Below, piece by piece: positions 8,288-17,066 of a DNA stretch of 25,634 nucleotides; position 1 is the stretch's first letter, and every line of letters begins with the position of its first letter. The stretch covers positions 1 through 25,634 of IMG/VR virus record IMGVR_UViG_3300009152_000186; one strand, given 5' to 3'. Source of the stretch: a virus. The notes beneath the pieces were generated by a model that was not told where the DNA came from, did not search any database, and was given only the letters and a program-made list of their open reading frames with translations. Both the position numbers and the translations under genes were made by a program.

Positions 8288-9196
8288 ATGTCATATATAA
8301 CTAATTATCAGTACTACACAAATAATGGGACTATCCCACAGGATACCAACTGGGGGTCTTATCAGTACGTAAGTCTATTTGATATTGTTAACAACTTTAT
8401 GCTTATGTATGTAGGCAACGACAAGCTAGTAAACAATGTTGATAGATACACGCTATTGTTTCATGCAAAAAGGGCTGTGCAGGAGTTAAACTATGACGCA
8501 CTTAGAAACATTAAGGTTCTAGAGATAGAGATGGGAGACGATCTAAAGTTGATACTTCCTCCAGACTACGTGAACTATGTTAGAATATCAATGCTTCGTA
8601 ACGGACTACTTATCCCATTGGTTGAGAATAGGACGGTAATGTCGGCAACGGCTTACCTGCAAGACAATGACCTAGAGGTTGTGTTTGATTCAAACGGTCA
8701 GGTTGTGATCGCTGACTCAAAGCTAGACATACTAAGACAAAATAAGGAGCTATACACTGGCCCAGGTGCGTATAACGGATCTATGGGGTGGTGCTGTAAT
8801 GGTGACTGGTTTTTTGGGTATAGACTAGGGCAGCGGTACGGAATGAATCCTGAAGACTCTAACATTAATCCTAAGTTTTCAATCAACAAATCATCAGGGA
8901 TAATTGATTTTTCTAGTGGTGTTGAGAATTCATTCATCATACTTGAGTACGTGTCAGACGGAATGGAGAATGGTGACGAGACAAAAATTACAATAAATAA
9001 ATTAGCAGAAGAGTATCTATATTCTTACCTAAAGTGGGCTGTGCTTAATAATAAAATTGGTGTTCAAGAATACGCCATTGCTAGAGTTAAGAAAGAGAAG
9101 ATAGCGACTCTTAGAAATACTAAAATACGACTAAGTAACATGCACCCATCAAGGCTATTGATGAGCTTGAGAGGTAAAGATAAATGGATTAAATAA
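8288..9196 (+). CDS. Putative neck / ring protein
   Basis: A 302-aa protein between the first connector and the giant nozzle protein. It has an aromatic-rich N-terminus (MSYITNYQYYTNNG) and helices LFHAKRAVQELNYDALRNIK near residue 57. A conserved-looking segment reads LKLILPPDYVNYVRISML near residue 94, and a short insertion carries Gly/Trp/Cys (GSMGWCCNGDWFFGYRLGQ) around residues 164-182. The C-terminal helix is basic and ends in LSNMHPSRLLMSLRGKDKWIK. The PPDYVNYVRI type of motif occurs in tail-tubular/adaptor proteins of podoviruses, so a ring subunit in the neck is likely. Spacing to both neighbours is 2-3 bases. The WCC insert is unusual for a cytoplasmically assembled ring protein. 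Confidence 0.7.
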   Translation: MSYITNYQYYTNNGTIPQDTNWGSYQYVSLFDIVNNFMLMYVGNDKLVNNVDRYTLLFHAKRAVQELNYDALRNIKVLEIEMGDDLKLILPPDYVNYVRISMLRNGLLIPLVENRTVMSATAYLQDNDLEVVFDSNGQVVIADSKLDILRQNKELYTGPGAYNGSMGWCCNGDWFFGYRLGQRYGMNPEDSNINPKFSINKSSGIIDFSSGVENSFIILEYVSDGMENGDETKITINKLAEEYLYSYLKWAVLNNKIGVQEYAIARVKKEKIATLRNTKIRLSNMHPSRLLMSLRGKDKWIK

Positions 9197-9198
9197 TT

Positions 9199-12100
9199 AT
9201 GCCTGACTTACAAAGAACATTCCTTGCTGGAAAGATGAACAAAGATATTGACGAGAGGCTACTGCCTGACGGACAATATCGACATGGGCTAAATGTTACC
9301 ATAGACACATCTTCTGGATCTAATATAGGCGCACTTCAGAACGGATTGGGTGCGACAAAAGTATACCCTGTTACACAGGCAGTAAATAGCTTTGTCGGAC
9401 AAGAGAGCGTAACCACCACCATAGGTGCGGTTTCGTATGAGGCTAAGAACCTTATATATTGGTTTATTACATGTCCTACATCAAACGCTATAATAGAGTA
9501 CAATCAATCAAGCGGAACAACGTCAAGAGTACTCGAGTGCACTGTAGCTGGTGGTAACTATCTAAATTTTGACCCAAGCCAAATAATAACAGGTGTAAAT
9601 TACTTAGAGGGAGAGATCGGTGATTCGTACTTATTTTGGACTGACAACTATAATGCTCCTAGAAGAATCAACATAACAAGGTGCAAGTCTTATGGTGTAG
9701 ACGATCCAAGAATTCCATTAGACATAAATGTTATTCTTAACCCTCCAATGAACGCTCCATATATACTATTGAGCAACGACAGTTCAATCCCAACAAATAA
9801 TCTAGAAGAGAAGTTTCTGTATTTTGCATACAGATATAAGTACATAGACAACGAGTACAGCTCAATATCTCCGTTTTCTTCAGTTGCATTTGTTCCAGGC
9901 CAACTTAACATAGACTTTGAAACTGGTGACAATAAGGGAATGGTTAACACCATGAACAAGGCTGATATTACATTCGAGACAGGAAATCAATTTGTAACAG
10001 AGATACAGCTGCTTGTTAGAGACACACGCAGCTTAAATGTAATGATTATCGAGAGCTTGAATAAGGCAAACATGTCAATACAAAGTAACAGTACGTTTAA
10101 CTTTACATTTAGAAATAACAAGATATATGCCCCAATATCTACAGATCAGATAACAAGACTGTTTGATAATGTACCGTTAAGGGCTCAGGCACAAGACATG
10201 ATAGGGAACAGGTTGCTATATGGTAACTACCTACAATTTAGAAACATTGCAGACTGCAATGACATTGGCATAAACATGAATTTTACTGTTAACTATGCAT
10301 CATCTGCTGTTGTAAATACTTCATCTCCAAAGCCAACATTTAGAAGTGACAGGGACTACGAGGTAGGGATTATATATGGTGATGACTATGGACGTATGAC
10401 AACGGCACTTACGTCTACAGAAACTAATTTTACAAACAGTAGCAGCAACGCTGTATACATTCCACCAATAAATTCAGATACAGCAAATAGTTTAATTGTT
10501 GAAATAAAAAATTCTCCTCCTTGTTGGGCTACAAACTATAGACTTGTAATAAAACAGGCTAAACAGACATACTACAATATATTTCCAAGGTTGTTTTATG
10601 CAAGTGGATCATTTAGATACTTTTTGATTAACGAGTCAGATAGAGACAAATTTAAGGTTGGTGGGTATTTGATATTTAAAACAGCTACTGGAGGTGCTAC
10701 TCACGTAAATAAACAGTTTAAGATACTAGAGCTAGAACAAAAGGCGGCAGCGTTTATACCTAATGCTATCGAGGGTTTATATTTTAAGATTAAAATTGAC
10801 TCAGGAGACGTATTTTTAATTGCTCCTACGGCACAAACTTGTGGTGGTACAGCTCTAGGAACTAATAACCCAAATCCTAGTCCACTAGCTATAGGATATA
10901 CTGTTCCTGTACTTGTAAATAGTTCTAATGCTGCTGGAACTGGTGGATACATGAACATGCAAGATAGATATACAACATCTCCTATATTTTATGGTAGTAG
11001 TACATCAAATGCAGGAGCAATAATTACTAGCTTTCAAGATCCAGGTATTCAAGCCATTGCTGGATCTAATGGTATAGGAGTTTCAAATCGTTTTTATGGA
11101 GGCATAGATTTAAGATATATAATACAGATAAGACCTGGAAATACGTACAGATATACTTCTGATGTTGCTGGTCTTATAGGGTGGTCAGCAGATATTCCAA
11201 TAACTATAAATACATTACACTACATAAACCTACCTACTGGGCAAACTGGTACAGCTATTAACTTACCAAACTTAGCATTTGTAGTTAAATGGACTTCTAC
11301 ATCTGTATCTCTAGGAGATAAATTTATTGTTAATTGTAGATCTTTTAACGGGAATAATTATTTTAATAGTTCAAATGGTAATAATGGAGGATTATTAGAA
11401 ACACACTACAAAAAAACAGGTGGTTTTGCAATAGTTAACTGCAACTGTAATGGACCAGTGTATGCAGGTGCATTAATATCAATTACAATAAAAAGAGATA
11501 AATATAATACAAATGCATATACAACGTTACAAACATTTCCTGCCTCTCAACAGAACTACAATAATATAGAGGAGTGGTTTATAGAGTCAGGGGCGTATTT
11601 ATCATTTAAAGAATATGATAATAGTGGATCTGATATTGGTAGTCGTGGTGTATGGTTTAGAAATACAACTGGTGCTGCACAGACACAAGTATACCCACCA
11701 TACCCATCAATAGCAAATATTCAGCTATATAATTCAACTGCTGGAAATCAAGAAGCAACTAATTTTACATACAATAGATGGGATGGAACTAATGTAAAAA
11801 TGTTTTTGAAGGGATATGGGAAAAGAGATGGAAATAATAAGCAAAACGTAATTGAAACCTATTTTACAATAACACAAACACCCCCATCTAATTTTATTGT
11901 GTGCGAAACTGTTCCATCCGAGAATGATGTAGATATATTTCATGAACTAACCAAGACATATCCAATTATAAATCACAAACATATATCAAGGTGGCAGTAT
12001 AACACAAAACAAAATGCTACAGGATTTACTAGGTTAACACAAACAGCTAAAACTCAACCACATTATTTTACTGTTGGAGAAAAGGTATGTGTAAATTCAG

Positions 12101-13272
12101 TTGGAATAACACCAACAACATTCTACACAATTACCGCTGTACCTAGCAGATACGCTATAGTTATAAACCTTCCGTTCCCTGGTGGCCCAACAGTTCCTGG
12201 AGGCGTGGCATACACTATTGGTGAGAAAGATCAAATATCTGTAACAACTGGCGCAACAATACAATTAAATCATCCAGACTCTGTAAACAGTGACTACAAT
12301 GCCTTTTGTTTTGGGAATGGCCTAGAGTCATATAGGATTAAGGATGACTATGCGAATGCAACCATGGGCTATAGTCCAAGAGTTACAACAATAATAGAGG
12401 ACTACTCCGAGCAAAATCAATTTGCATCGTTAACCTATAGTGGAATATTTAGGGGTGACTCATCTGTAAATAGACTAAATGAGTTTAACCTATCACTTGC
12501 AAATTTCATGAATTTAGACAAGCAGTACGGGCCTGTAAGAAAGCTACATGCTAGAGACTCAGATCTATTGGTTTTACACCAAGACAAGGTCACATCTGTA
12601 TTATATGGTAAGAACTTACTAGTTGATGCTCTAGGCGGAGGACAGGTAGCATCTATACCAGAAGTACTTGGTAATCAGATAGCATATCCAGGGGAGTACG
12701 GTATAAGTAATAACCCTGAGAGCTTCGCTTATAATGGAAGTGATATTTACTTTACAGACGAAAAGAGAGGTGTCGTATTAAATTTAACTGGAAATCAAAT
12801 ATCTAGTATATCGTCAAATGGGATGACAGACTACTTTAGAGACTTAATGATCGACACAACGAATAAGCAAAAAATAGGAGGTTATGACCCATACAATAGA
12901 GCGTATGTAATTTCTTCTAATCAAATATCATCAATACCTTGTGAGTTGTCATTGTTTCCAACTCAAAAATCAGTTGGATCTGCAATAGGTGGTACTCCTA
13001 TATTTTTATTTGCTGTTACCACACCTCAGCCTACTTGGGGTATACAATTAATTGACAATGGATTTGGGACAAATTGGGTAACTTACTTTTTACCTCCAGG
13101 AGGATACGATCAGTTTATATGGGGCAACGTAGCTCCAAACAATACTGGAGCAGTAAGAAGCGTTATATTCCAAGTAGATTATTGTGGCGGATTTAAGCAA
13201 TTTATATTAACACAGGGTAGTGGTACTCTTACTGCAATAACAAACATTGTACTAACAAATCCAACATCTTAA
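9199..13272 (+). CDS. Tail nozzle / stabilization (muzzle-like) protein with C-terminal BACON-like domain
   Basis: A 1357-aa protein that I relate to the nozzle of short-tailed phages (T7 gp12-like, called stabilization or muzzle protein in crAss-like phages). The N-terminus carries the diagnostic layout TFLAGKMNKDIDERLLPDG, then YRHGLNVTI and IGALQNGLGATKV (residues 6-55), in which a repeated propeller fold begins. Around residues 1055-1240 come IFRGDSSVNRLNEFNLSL, VRKLHARDSDLLVLHQDKV, YGISNNPESFAYNG and GGYDPYNRAYVIS, again typical. The middle (about 500-950) is Gly/Asn/Thr-rich and looks like inserted surface domains. Residues about 1248-1350 resemble a BACON domain, with the ending RSVIFQVDYCGGFKQFILTQ. 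The protein should form the distal tube that channels DNA and carries fibres. Next gene starts 4 bases after its stop. Confidence 0.82.
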   Translation: MPDLQRTFLAGKMNKDIDERLLPDGQYRHGLNVTIDTSSGSNIGALQNGLGATKVYPVTQAVNSFVGQESVTTTIGAVSYEAKNLIYWFITCPTSNAIIEYNQSSGTTSRVLECTVAGGNYLNFDPSQIITGVNYLEGEIGDSYLFWTDNYNAPRRINITRCKSYGVDDPRIPLDINVILNPPMNAPYILLSNDSSIPTNNLEEKFLYFAYRYKYIDNEYSSISPFSSVAFVPGQLNIDFETGDNKGMVNTMNKADITFETGNQFVTEIQLLVRDTRSLNVMIIESLNKANMSIQSNSTFNFTFRNNKIYAPISTDQITRLFDNVPLRAQAQDMIGNRLLYGNYLQFRNIADCNDIGINMNFTVNYASSAVVNTSSPKPTFRSDRDYEVGIIYGDDYGRMTTALTSTETNFTNSSSNAVYIPPINSDTANSLIVEIKNSPPCWATNYRLVIKQAKQTYYNIFPRLFYASGSFRYFLINESDRDKFKVGGYLIFKTATGGATHVNKQFKILELEQKAAAFIPNAIEGLYFKIKIDSGDVFLIAPTAQTCGGTALGTNNPNPSPLAIGYTVPVLVNSSNAAGTGGYMNMQDRYTTSPIFYGSSTSNAGAIITSFQDPGIQAIAGSNGIGVSNRFYGGIDLRYIIQIRPGNTYRYTSDVAGLIGWSADIPITINTLHYINLPTGQTGTAINLPNLAFVVKWTSTSVSLGDKFIVNCRSFNGNNYFNSSNGNNGGLLETHYKKTGGFAIVNCNCNGPVYAGALISITIKRDKYNTNAYTTLQTFPASQQNYNNIEEWFIESGAYLSFKEYDNSGSDIGSRGVWFRNTTGAAQTQVYPPYPSIANIQLYNSTAGNQEATNFTYNRWDGTNVKMFLKGYGKRDGNNKQNVIETYFTITQTPPSNFIVCETVPSENDVDIFHELTKTYPIINHKHISRWQYNTKQNATGFTRLTQTAKTQPHYFTVGEKVCVNSVGITPTTFYTITAVPSRYAIVINLPFPGGPTVPGGVAYTIGEKDQISVTTGATIQLNHPDSVNSDYNAFCFGNGLESYRIKDDYANATMGYSPRVTTIIEDYSEQNQFASLTYSGIFRGDSSVNRLNEFNLSLANFMNLDKQYGPVRKLHARDSDLLVLHQDKVTSVLYGKNLLVDALGGGQVASIPEVLGNQIAYPGEYGISNNPESFAYNGSDIYFTDEKRGVVLNLTGNQISSISSNGMTDYFRDLMIDTTNKQKIGGYDPYNRAYVISSNQISSIPCELSLFPTQKSVGSAIGGTPIFLFAVTTPQPTWGIQLIDNGFGTNWVTYFLPPGGYDQFIWGNVAPNNTGAVRSVIFQVDYCGGFKQFILTQGSGTLTAITNIVLTNPTS

Positions 13273-13276
13273 TAAA

Positions 13277-16126
13277 ATGAATACAAATCAATCGTTTGAA
13301 TACACAGGCAGCTCTCAGTACGACATAAATAATGTTATACTTAGTAATGCTAGCATTGCATTATTTGATACGTTGACTGGAGTTGGTGGGGTTGACTTTA
13401 TGCCATCTAACGGATCAGTTGTTACGGTAAAGTCTGGAGATCCATCTGGAGCATTTACTGACTTAGTACCTACACTGAACAATAAGCTATACTACTTGGT
13501 ATCAGATCAACTTTATAGTCAGTCAGACACAGACATAATAATAGCCGACCGAATAGAAATACCTGTAATTTATAGCTCTGGAATATATGAGGGTACGTTC
13601 ACCTTTGTTAATCCAAATGACTATGAATATTTATACCTATTATGGGACTATTCTGACAATATTGGTACAGGGACTGTGTCGTTTTTAGGTGAAACATCAG
13701 ACAGGTCGATATCTTTTCCACTTGGAGGTGATATTGGCATAACAGGTATAAACTATAATGCAATAGATTACCCTACTAGATTTCAGATAATGTGGGGTGA
13801 CGTTATTGTTGCGGACTCGCAGTATGTTGGGTTAAATTCATTGGCAAACTACAATGCATTAATAGCTTATGGTATAGACCCATCAAATATAGCACTTCAG
13901 GCACCGTATGATGGACTAGTAAATAATGGTGTTGGGAGTCTATTATTTAAAAAGTTTGCTACTGGAACTGGATTTGACGATGCTACAATTATAGTGTCAT
14001 CCCCTGTTTCTGCAAGTTCAGTTTGGATTGTAAGCAAGATAAATACATATTTAAATAGCTTTTGGATAGACATAACTGACGGTACCGATGCTGATGTGTG
14101 CACTCAGTGTCCTTTAGATCTATACTATCATAATGGCTTAGGATTACTTCCAGTGTCAGGTGATACTATATACACAACGTCTAATGGATTGTCAGTGTTC
14201 GATGGTAATGATGCATATCATATGATTGATACTTCTATCTGTACTATTCCAACGCCTGTAAATAAGACATACTGTCTGGTAAGTGATTCAGGGATAGTAG
14301 TATCTGTATCTGCATGTAACTGCCCTGATTTTGCGGTACCATTTATATATCAAGAGGATATATACTTTAATATAAATGAAAATGTAAGTATACCAATAAG
14401 TGTAACTAATGCTCCAACATCGTGGATAGTTAACACTCCATGTCTTCAGTATATATTGACAGGTGGAACTGATTCTACATTGTTTGAGTATACTGACTGT
14501 GATGGAAATTCAAAGAATATAACAGTGTCACAGGGTCTTGACATAACGCTATGTGCACTATCAATTCCAACTGTTGTACGAGGTAGTGGATCGGCTTCAG
14601 ATAATGGCACATGTAACTCTGTAGTTTTTCCATCTGGGATTACATTTGAAAATGGGATACTATCTGGAACCGTAAACGAGGCTACAAATTTTAATATAGA
14701 CTTAATTGCTGAAAATTGTTTTGGAGACAGCGACCCTAGAACAATAGGTGTGTACATAGGACAGTCAAGTGAATATAATCCATTTTTAATAGATATAGAA
14801 CAATTTAAAAAAACATCTGCTGACTGTTGCACTATAACACCATCGTTTACGCTTTCATACTTTATAGGTACAGGATTGGTCCCAACAAAGGGAGATCAAA
14901 TATTTTTAGATAGAAATCAAGAAGACTTTATTATTGGTGGGAATAAGTGGTACTATATAGACAAGTCAGACTACGTAATAAAGGTTGACTCGAATGGATA
15001 CGTAAACGATATAGCTGTGTGCCCTGGCAGTACTACTACAACAACGACTACTACTACCACCACCTTGCCTGCTGGTGATTATTTTGAGGCAACGTCTTGT
15101 TCAGATCCAACTATATCTGTAACATTATTAGATTCAAGTATGTTTGGGATATTGGTTGGAGATGTAGTTAAGACTACAGACGGAAACTGCTGGACCATAA
15201 CAGCATCGTCTATTGGAGGATTTCCATTTTACTATATAGAGAATCCAGTTACTATATACCCAGACTGTTCAACATGTACGGGCACAACGACAACTACAAC
15301 AACGACTACGACTACTACAGCTCCAGTCATTACTCCATTTAGTATGGACATTACTGGTGTTAATTCTAGCTTTAATACTTGCAACATAACACCCTCTCTA
15401 ACAACTATGTACCATAATGGTGCTAGCCCTAATCCAATAGTAAACGACTTTGTTTACTCTGATGCATTGGGTGCTAATTTGTTTAATGGTGGTTACCTAT
15501 GGTACTACTCTGATAATGGCGGTGTACTAGCTGCGATTAACATAGCTGATACGGGACAGGTGTTGCAGTTTGATACATGTCTGTACGTTACTACTACAAC
15601 CACAACGACCACAATACCATTATTTTATTATTATGGTGAGAAATGCACAAACTTGGGCGGTCCTTCATACTTACTAGAGTATCAGAATCTATCTGGTCTT
15701 GATATTGGAGCAATAGTAAAAGACAGTGCTGGTGAGTGTTATCAGATAATGTCGGTTACAGTCCCAGGTATAGCTGACGGAACAATATTCTTTCAGTATA
15801 ACAACTGTGCTGACTGCATAGGAGTTACTACTACTACGACTACTACGACTACTACGACTACAACTACTACGACTACAACTACTACGACTACTATGCCACC
15901 ACTAACAGAGGTAATTTGTAAGGCTGGGTCATACATTAACGTATGTAGTGGCGATATATCATTGTACTACATTACAGATCCACTTGGATCAATGGTAGTA
16001 AGTAATATATACACAGACCCATCTGGATTAATATTGGCTCCAGCAAATTACTACATGCTTTTTGATGGGTCAATTGCATATGAGTGGGATGGGGCTATAT
16101 GGACTGGAAATACTAAAAACTGTTAA
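13277..16126 (+). CDS. Modular Cys-rich tail protein with poly-threonine linkers (putative receptor-binding/fibre)
   Basis: A 949-aa surface-type protein, probably fibre or receptor-binding. Residues 1-270 are Asp/Gly-rich beta repeats. A region near 449-495 (SGITFENGILSGTVNEA) resembles a putative Ig (He_PIG) domain. The C-terminal half is modular. Type A modules hold CTITPSF or CNITPSL, then GG-WYY-D and a closing Cys (about 517-585 and 686-769; a more divergent copy at 275-352). Type B modules hold GDVVKTTDGNCW or GAIVKDSAGECY and end in C-x-x-C (about 599-669 and 783-849). They are joined by threonine runs: residues 586-596, 670-681, 772-779 and 851-872. The order is A-Thr11-B-Thr12-A-Thr8-B-Thr22-C-terminal domain. 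There is no signal peptide. The stop overlaps the glycosyltransferase start by one base. Role in adhesion is inferred. Confidence 0.78.
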   Translation: MNTNQSFEYTGSSQYDINNVILSNASIALFDTLTGVGGVDFMPSNGSVVTVKSGDPSGAFTDLVPTLNNKLYYLVSDQLYSQSDTDIIIADRIEIPVIYSSGIYEGTFTFVNPNDYEYLYLLWDYSDNIGTGTVSFLGETSDRSISFPLGGDIGITGINYNAIDYPTRFQIMWGDVIVADSQYVGLNSLANYNALIAYGIDPSNIALQAPYDGLVNNGVGSLLFKKFATGTGFDDATIIVSSPVSASSVWIVSKINTYLNSFWIDITDGTDADVCTQCPLDLYYHNGLGLLPVSGDTIYTTSNGLSVFDGNDAYHMIDTSICTIPTPVNKTYCLVSDSGIVVSVSACNCPDFAVPFIYQEDIYFNINENVSIPISVTNAPTSWIVNTPCLQYILTGGTDSTLFEYTDCDGNSKNITVSQGLDITLCALSIPTVVRGSGSASDNGTCNSVVFPSGITFENGILSGTVNEATNFNIDLIAENCFGDSDPRTIGVYIGQSSEYNPFLIDIEQFKKTSADCCTITPSFTLSYFIGTGLVPTKGDQIFLDRNQEDFIIGGNKWYYIDKSDYVIKVDSNGYVNDIAVCPGSTTTTTTTTTTTLPAGDYFEATSCSDPTISVTLLDSSMFGILVGDVVKTTDGNCWTITASSIGGFPFYYIENPVTIYPDCSTCTGTTTTTTTTTTTTAPVITPFSMDITGVNSSFNTCNITPSLTTMYHNGASPNPIVNDFVYSDALGANLFNGGYLWYYSDNGGVLAAINIADTGQVLQFDTCLYVTTTTTTTTIPLFYYYGEKCTNLGGPSYLLEYQNLSGLDIGAIVKDSAGECYQIMSVTVPGIADGTIFFQYNNCADCIGVTTTTTTTTTTTTTTTTTTTTTTMPPLTEVICKAGSYINVCSGDISLYYITDPLGSMVVSNIYTDPSGLILAPANYYMLFDGSIAYEWDGAIWTGNTKNC
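15032..15064 (+). repeat. Threonine-codon run 1 (11 ACN codons)
   Basis: Eleven consecutive Thr codons (ACT, ACA, ACG and ACC mixed) between the second A module and the first B module. The mixture of synonymous codons argues that selection keeps threonine, not a simple DNA triplet expansion. Confidence 0.95.
15284..15319 (+). repeat. Threonine-codon run 2 (12 ACN codons)
   Basis: Twelve consecutive Thr codons after a C-STC-TG motif that ends the first B module, followed by Ala-Pro. Codons are ACA, ACG and ACT mixed. Confidence 0.95.
15590..15613 (+). repeat. Threonine-codon run 3 (8 ACN codons)
   Basis: Eight consecutive Thr codons between the third A-type module and the second B module, followed by Ile-Pro. 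All codons except one pair differ from their neighbour (ACT ACT ACA ACC ACA ACG ACC ACA). Confidence 0.95.
15827..15892 (+). repeat. Threonine-codon run 4 (22 ACN codons) with higher-order period
   Basis: Twenty-two Thr codons before Met-Pro-Pro and the C-terminal domain. Unlike the other runs it has internal order: ACT-ACT-ACG units of 9 bases, then a 15-base unit (ACT ACA ACT ACT ACG) repeated, which suggests recent expansion by slippage or unequal recombination. Confidence 0.95.
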
Positions 16127-17046
16127 TGAAGAGACTAAGATTTTTATCTGCACAGCCAGCAATAGATTATTATTCTTGGCAGGTAGAGGTTTATATACAT
16201 AACTTTATAAGTCTTGGGTATAAAGAAAACCATATAGATATTGTTGCAGGCTATCAAGAAGACATACCTGAGTCATGGATAAAGCTACAGAAGAGATTCC
16301 CAAAGGCTAGATTTTTTTTCTATGAAGACACTATGGGAGAGTGTAAATATCTTCCAGCAATACAGGGTCATTTATTGAAAAAACATTTTAAAGCACATCC
16401 ATATCTAAAGAGAGATGCTATATTCTTTCATGATGCTGATTTTTTATTTACTAAATACTTTGATTTCTCAAAGTTTTTACATGATGACATTTGGTACTTC
16501 TCTGATACCATTAGCTATATAGGTTACGATTATATAATGAGCAAGGGTGAGGAGGTCTTAGATGCTATGTGTGAAATAGTTGGTATAGATAAAGATGTTA
16601 TCAAGAACAACCAGAAGAGCAGCGGTGGAGCACAGAAGCTATTTAAAAATATAGACCATGAGTACTGGGAACAAGTAGAGGAATGCTCTTTAAAACTGTA
16701 CGATGTCTTAATGGATAAGCAACATGTAAAGAAGAAGGAAGACCCACATGGAATACAGGCATGGACGGCAAGCATGTGGGCAGAGCTTTGGATGGGATGG
16801 AAGCTAGGACATAGCGTTGTTGTTCCTAGTGAGTTTGATTTTTGTTGGGCCACGTGCCCTATATCAAGATGGGATAGCGTCAATTTTTTTCATAACGCAG
16901 GCGTAATGAATGATAAATCTGGAATGTTTTGTAAGGCAAAGTACATGGACAAGTATCCGTTCAAAGAAGACTTGAATGTTATGCCAGAGAGGTGCTCTTA
17001 TATGTACTATAAACTATTGAAATCTATCGATAGTTGTCTTGAGTAA
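16126..17046 (+). CDS. GT-A-type glycosyltransferase
   Basis: A 306-aa protein whose key feature is AIFFHDADFLFTK: the DAD at residues 103-105, after hydrophobic residues, is the DxD motif with which GT-A glycosyltransferases bind a metal and nucleotide-sugar. Further family-like segments are KSSGGAQKLFKNID (164-177), HGIQAWTASMWAELW (208-222) and FFHNAGV (254-260), where the His could be a metal or donor ligand. The protein has no membrane segment and would act in the host cytoplasm. Its ATG shares one base with the stop of the threonine-rich tail protein (TAATG), so the two are made together. That makes this protein, and its Thr linkers, the first candidate acceptor. Acceptor and sugar cannot be read from sequence. 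The alternative is modification of host glycans. Confidence 0.82.
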   Translation: MKRLRFLSAQPAIDYYSWQVEVYIHNFISLGYKENHIDIVAGYQEDIPESWIKLQKRFPKARFFFYEDTMGECKYLPAIQGHLLKKHFKAHPYLKRDAIFFHDADFLFTKYFDFSKFLHDDIWYFSDTISYIGYDYIMSKGEEVLDAMCEIVGIDKDVIKNNQKSSGGAQKLFKNIDHEYWEQVEECSLKLYDVLMDKQHVKKKEDPHGIQAWTASMWAELWMGWKLGHSVVVPSEFDFCWATCPISRWDSVNFFHNAGVMNDKSGMFCKAKYMDKYPFKEDLNVMPERCSYMYYKLLKSIDSCLE

Positions 17047-17054
17047 TTTTTTTG

Positions 17055-17062
17055 TAAATTTG
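17055..17062 (+). promoter_or_regulatory. Bacteroidota-type -7 promoter element (TAAATTTG), near-leaderless
   Basis: TAAATTTG matches TAnnTTTG and a TTG at 17034-17036 lies 18 bases upstream, a good -33/-7 pair. The ATG of the next gene follows after only 4 bases, so a transcript begun at the usual distance would be leaderless or nearly so. Confidence 0.62.
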
Positions 17063-17066
17063 TACT

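Noticed and set aside
10690-11890. Possible horizontally acquired insert in the middle of the nozzle gene
   Set aside because: Sampled lines range from about 25% to 45% GC without a clear boundary, so composition alone does not support an insertion.
14446-14832. Minus-strand ORFs of 60-140 codons throughout the window (for example this one)
   Set aside because: All lie opposite strong + strand genes, have Ser/Leu/Phe-rich products typical of antisense reading of AT-rich coding DNA, and no supporting starts or promoters.
15032-15892. CRISPR-like array from the spaced ACN repeats
   Set aside because: The repeats are in-frame codon runs of unequal length separated by 220-306 bases of conserved-domain coding sequence, with no palindromic repeat unit or uniform spacers.
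17024-17050. CTATCGATAG palindrome followed by a T run before 17055, as a terminator
   Set aside because: The palindrome has no loop, at most 3-4 stable pairs, lies inside the coding sequence and is 13 bases from the T run; not a credible intrinsic terminator.
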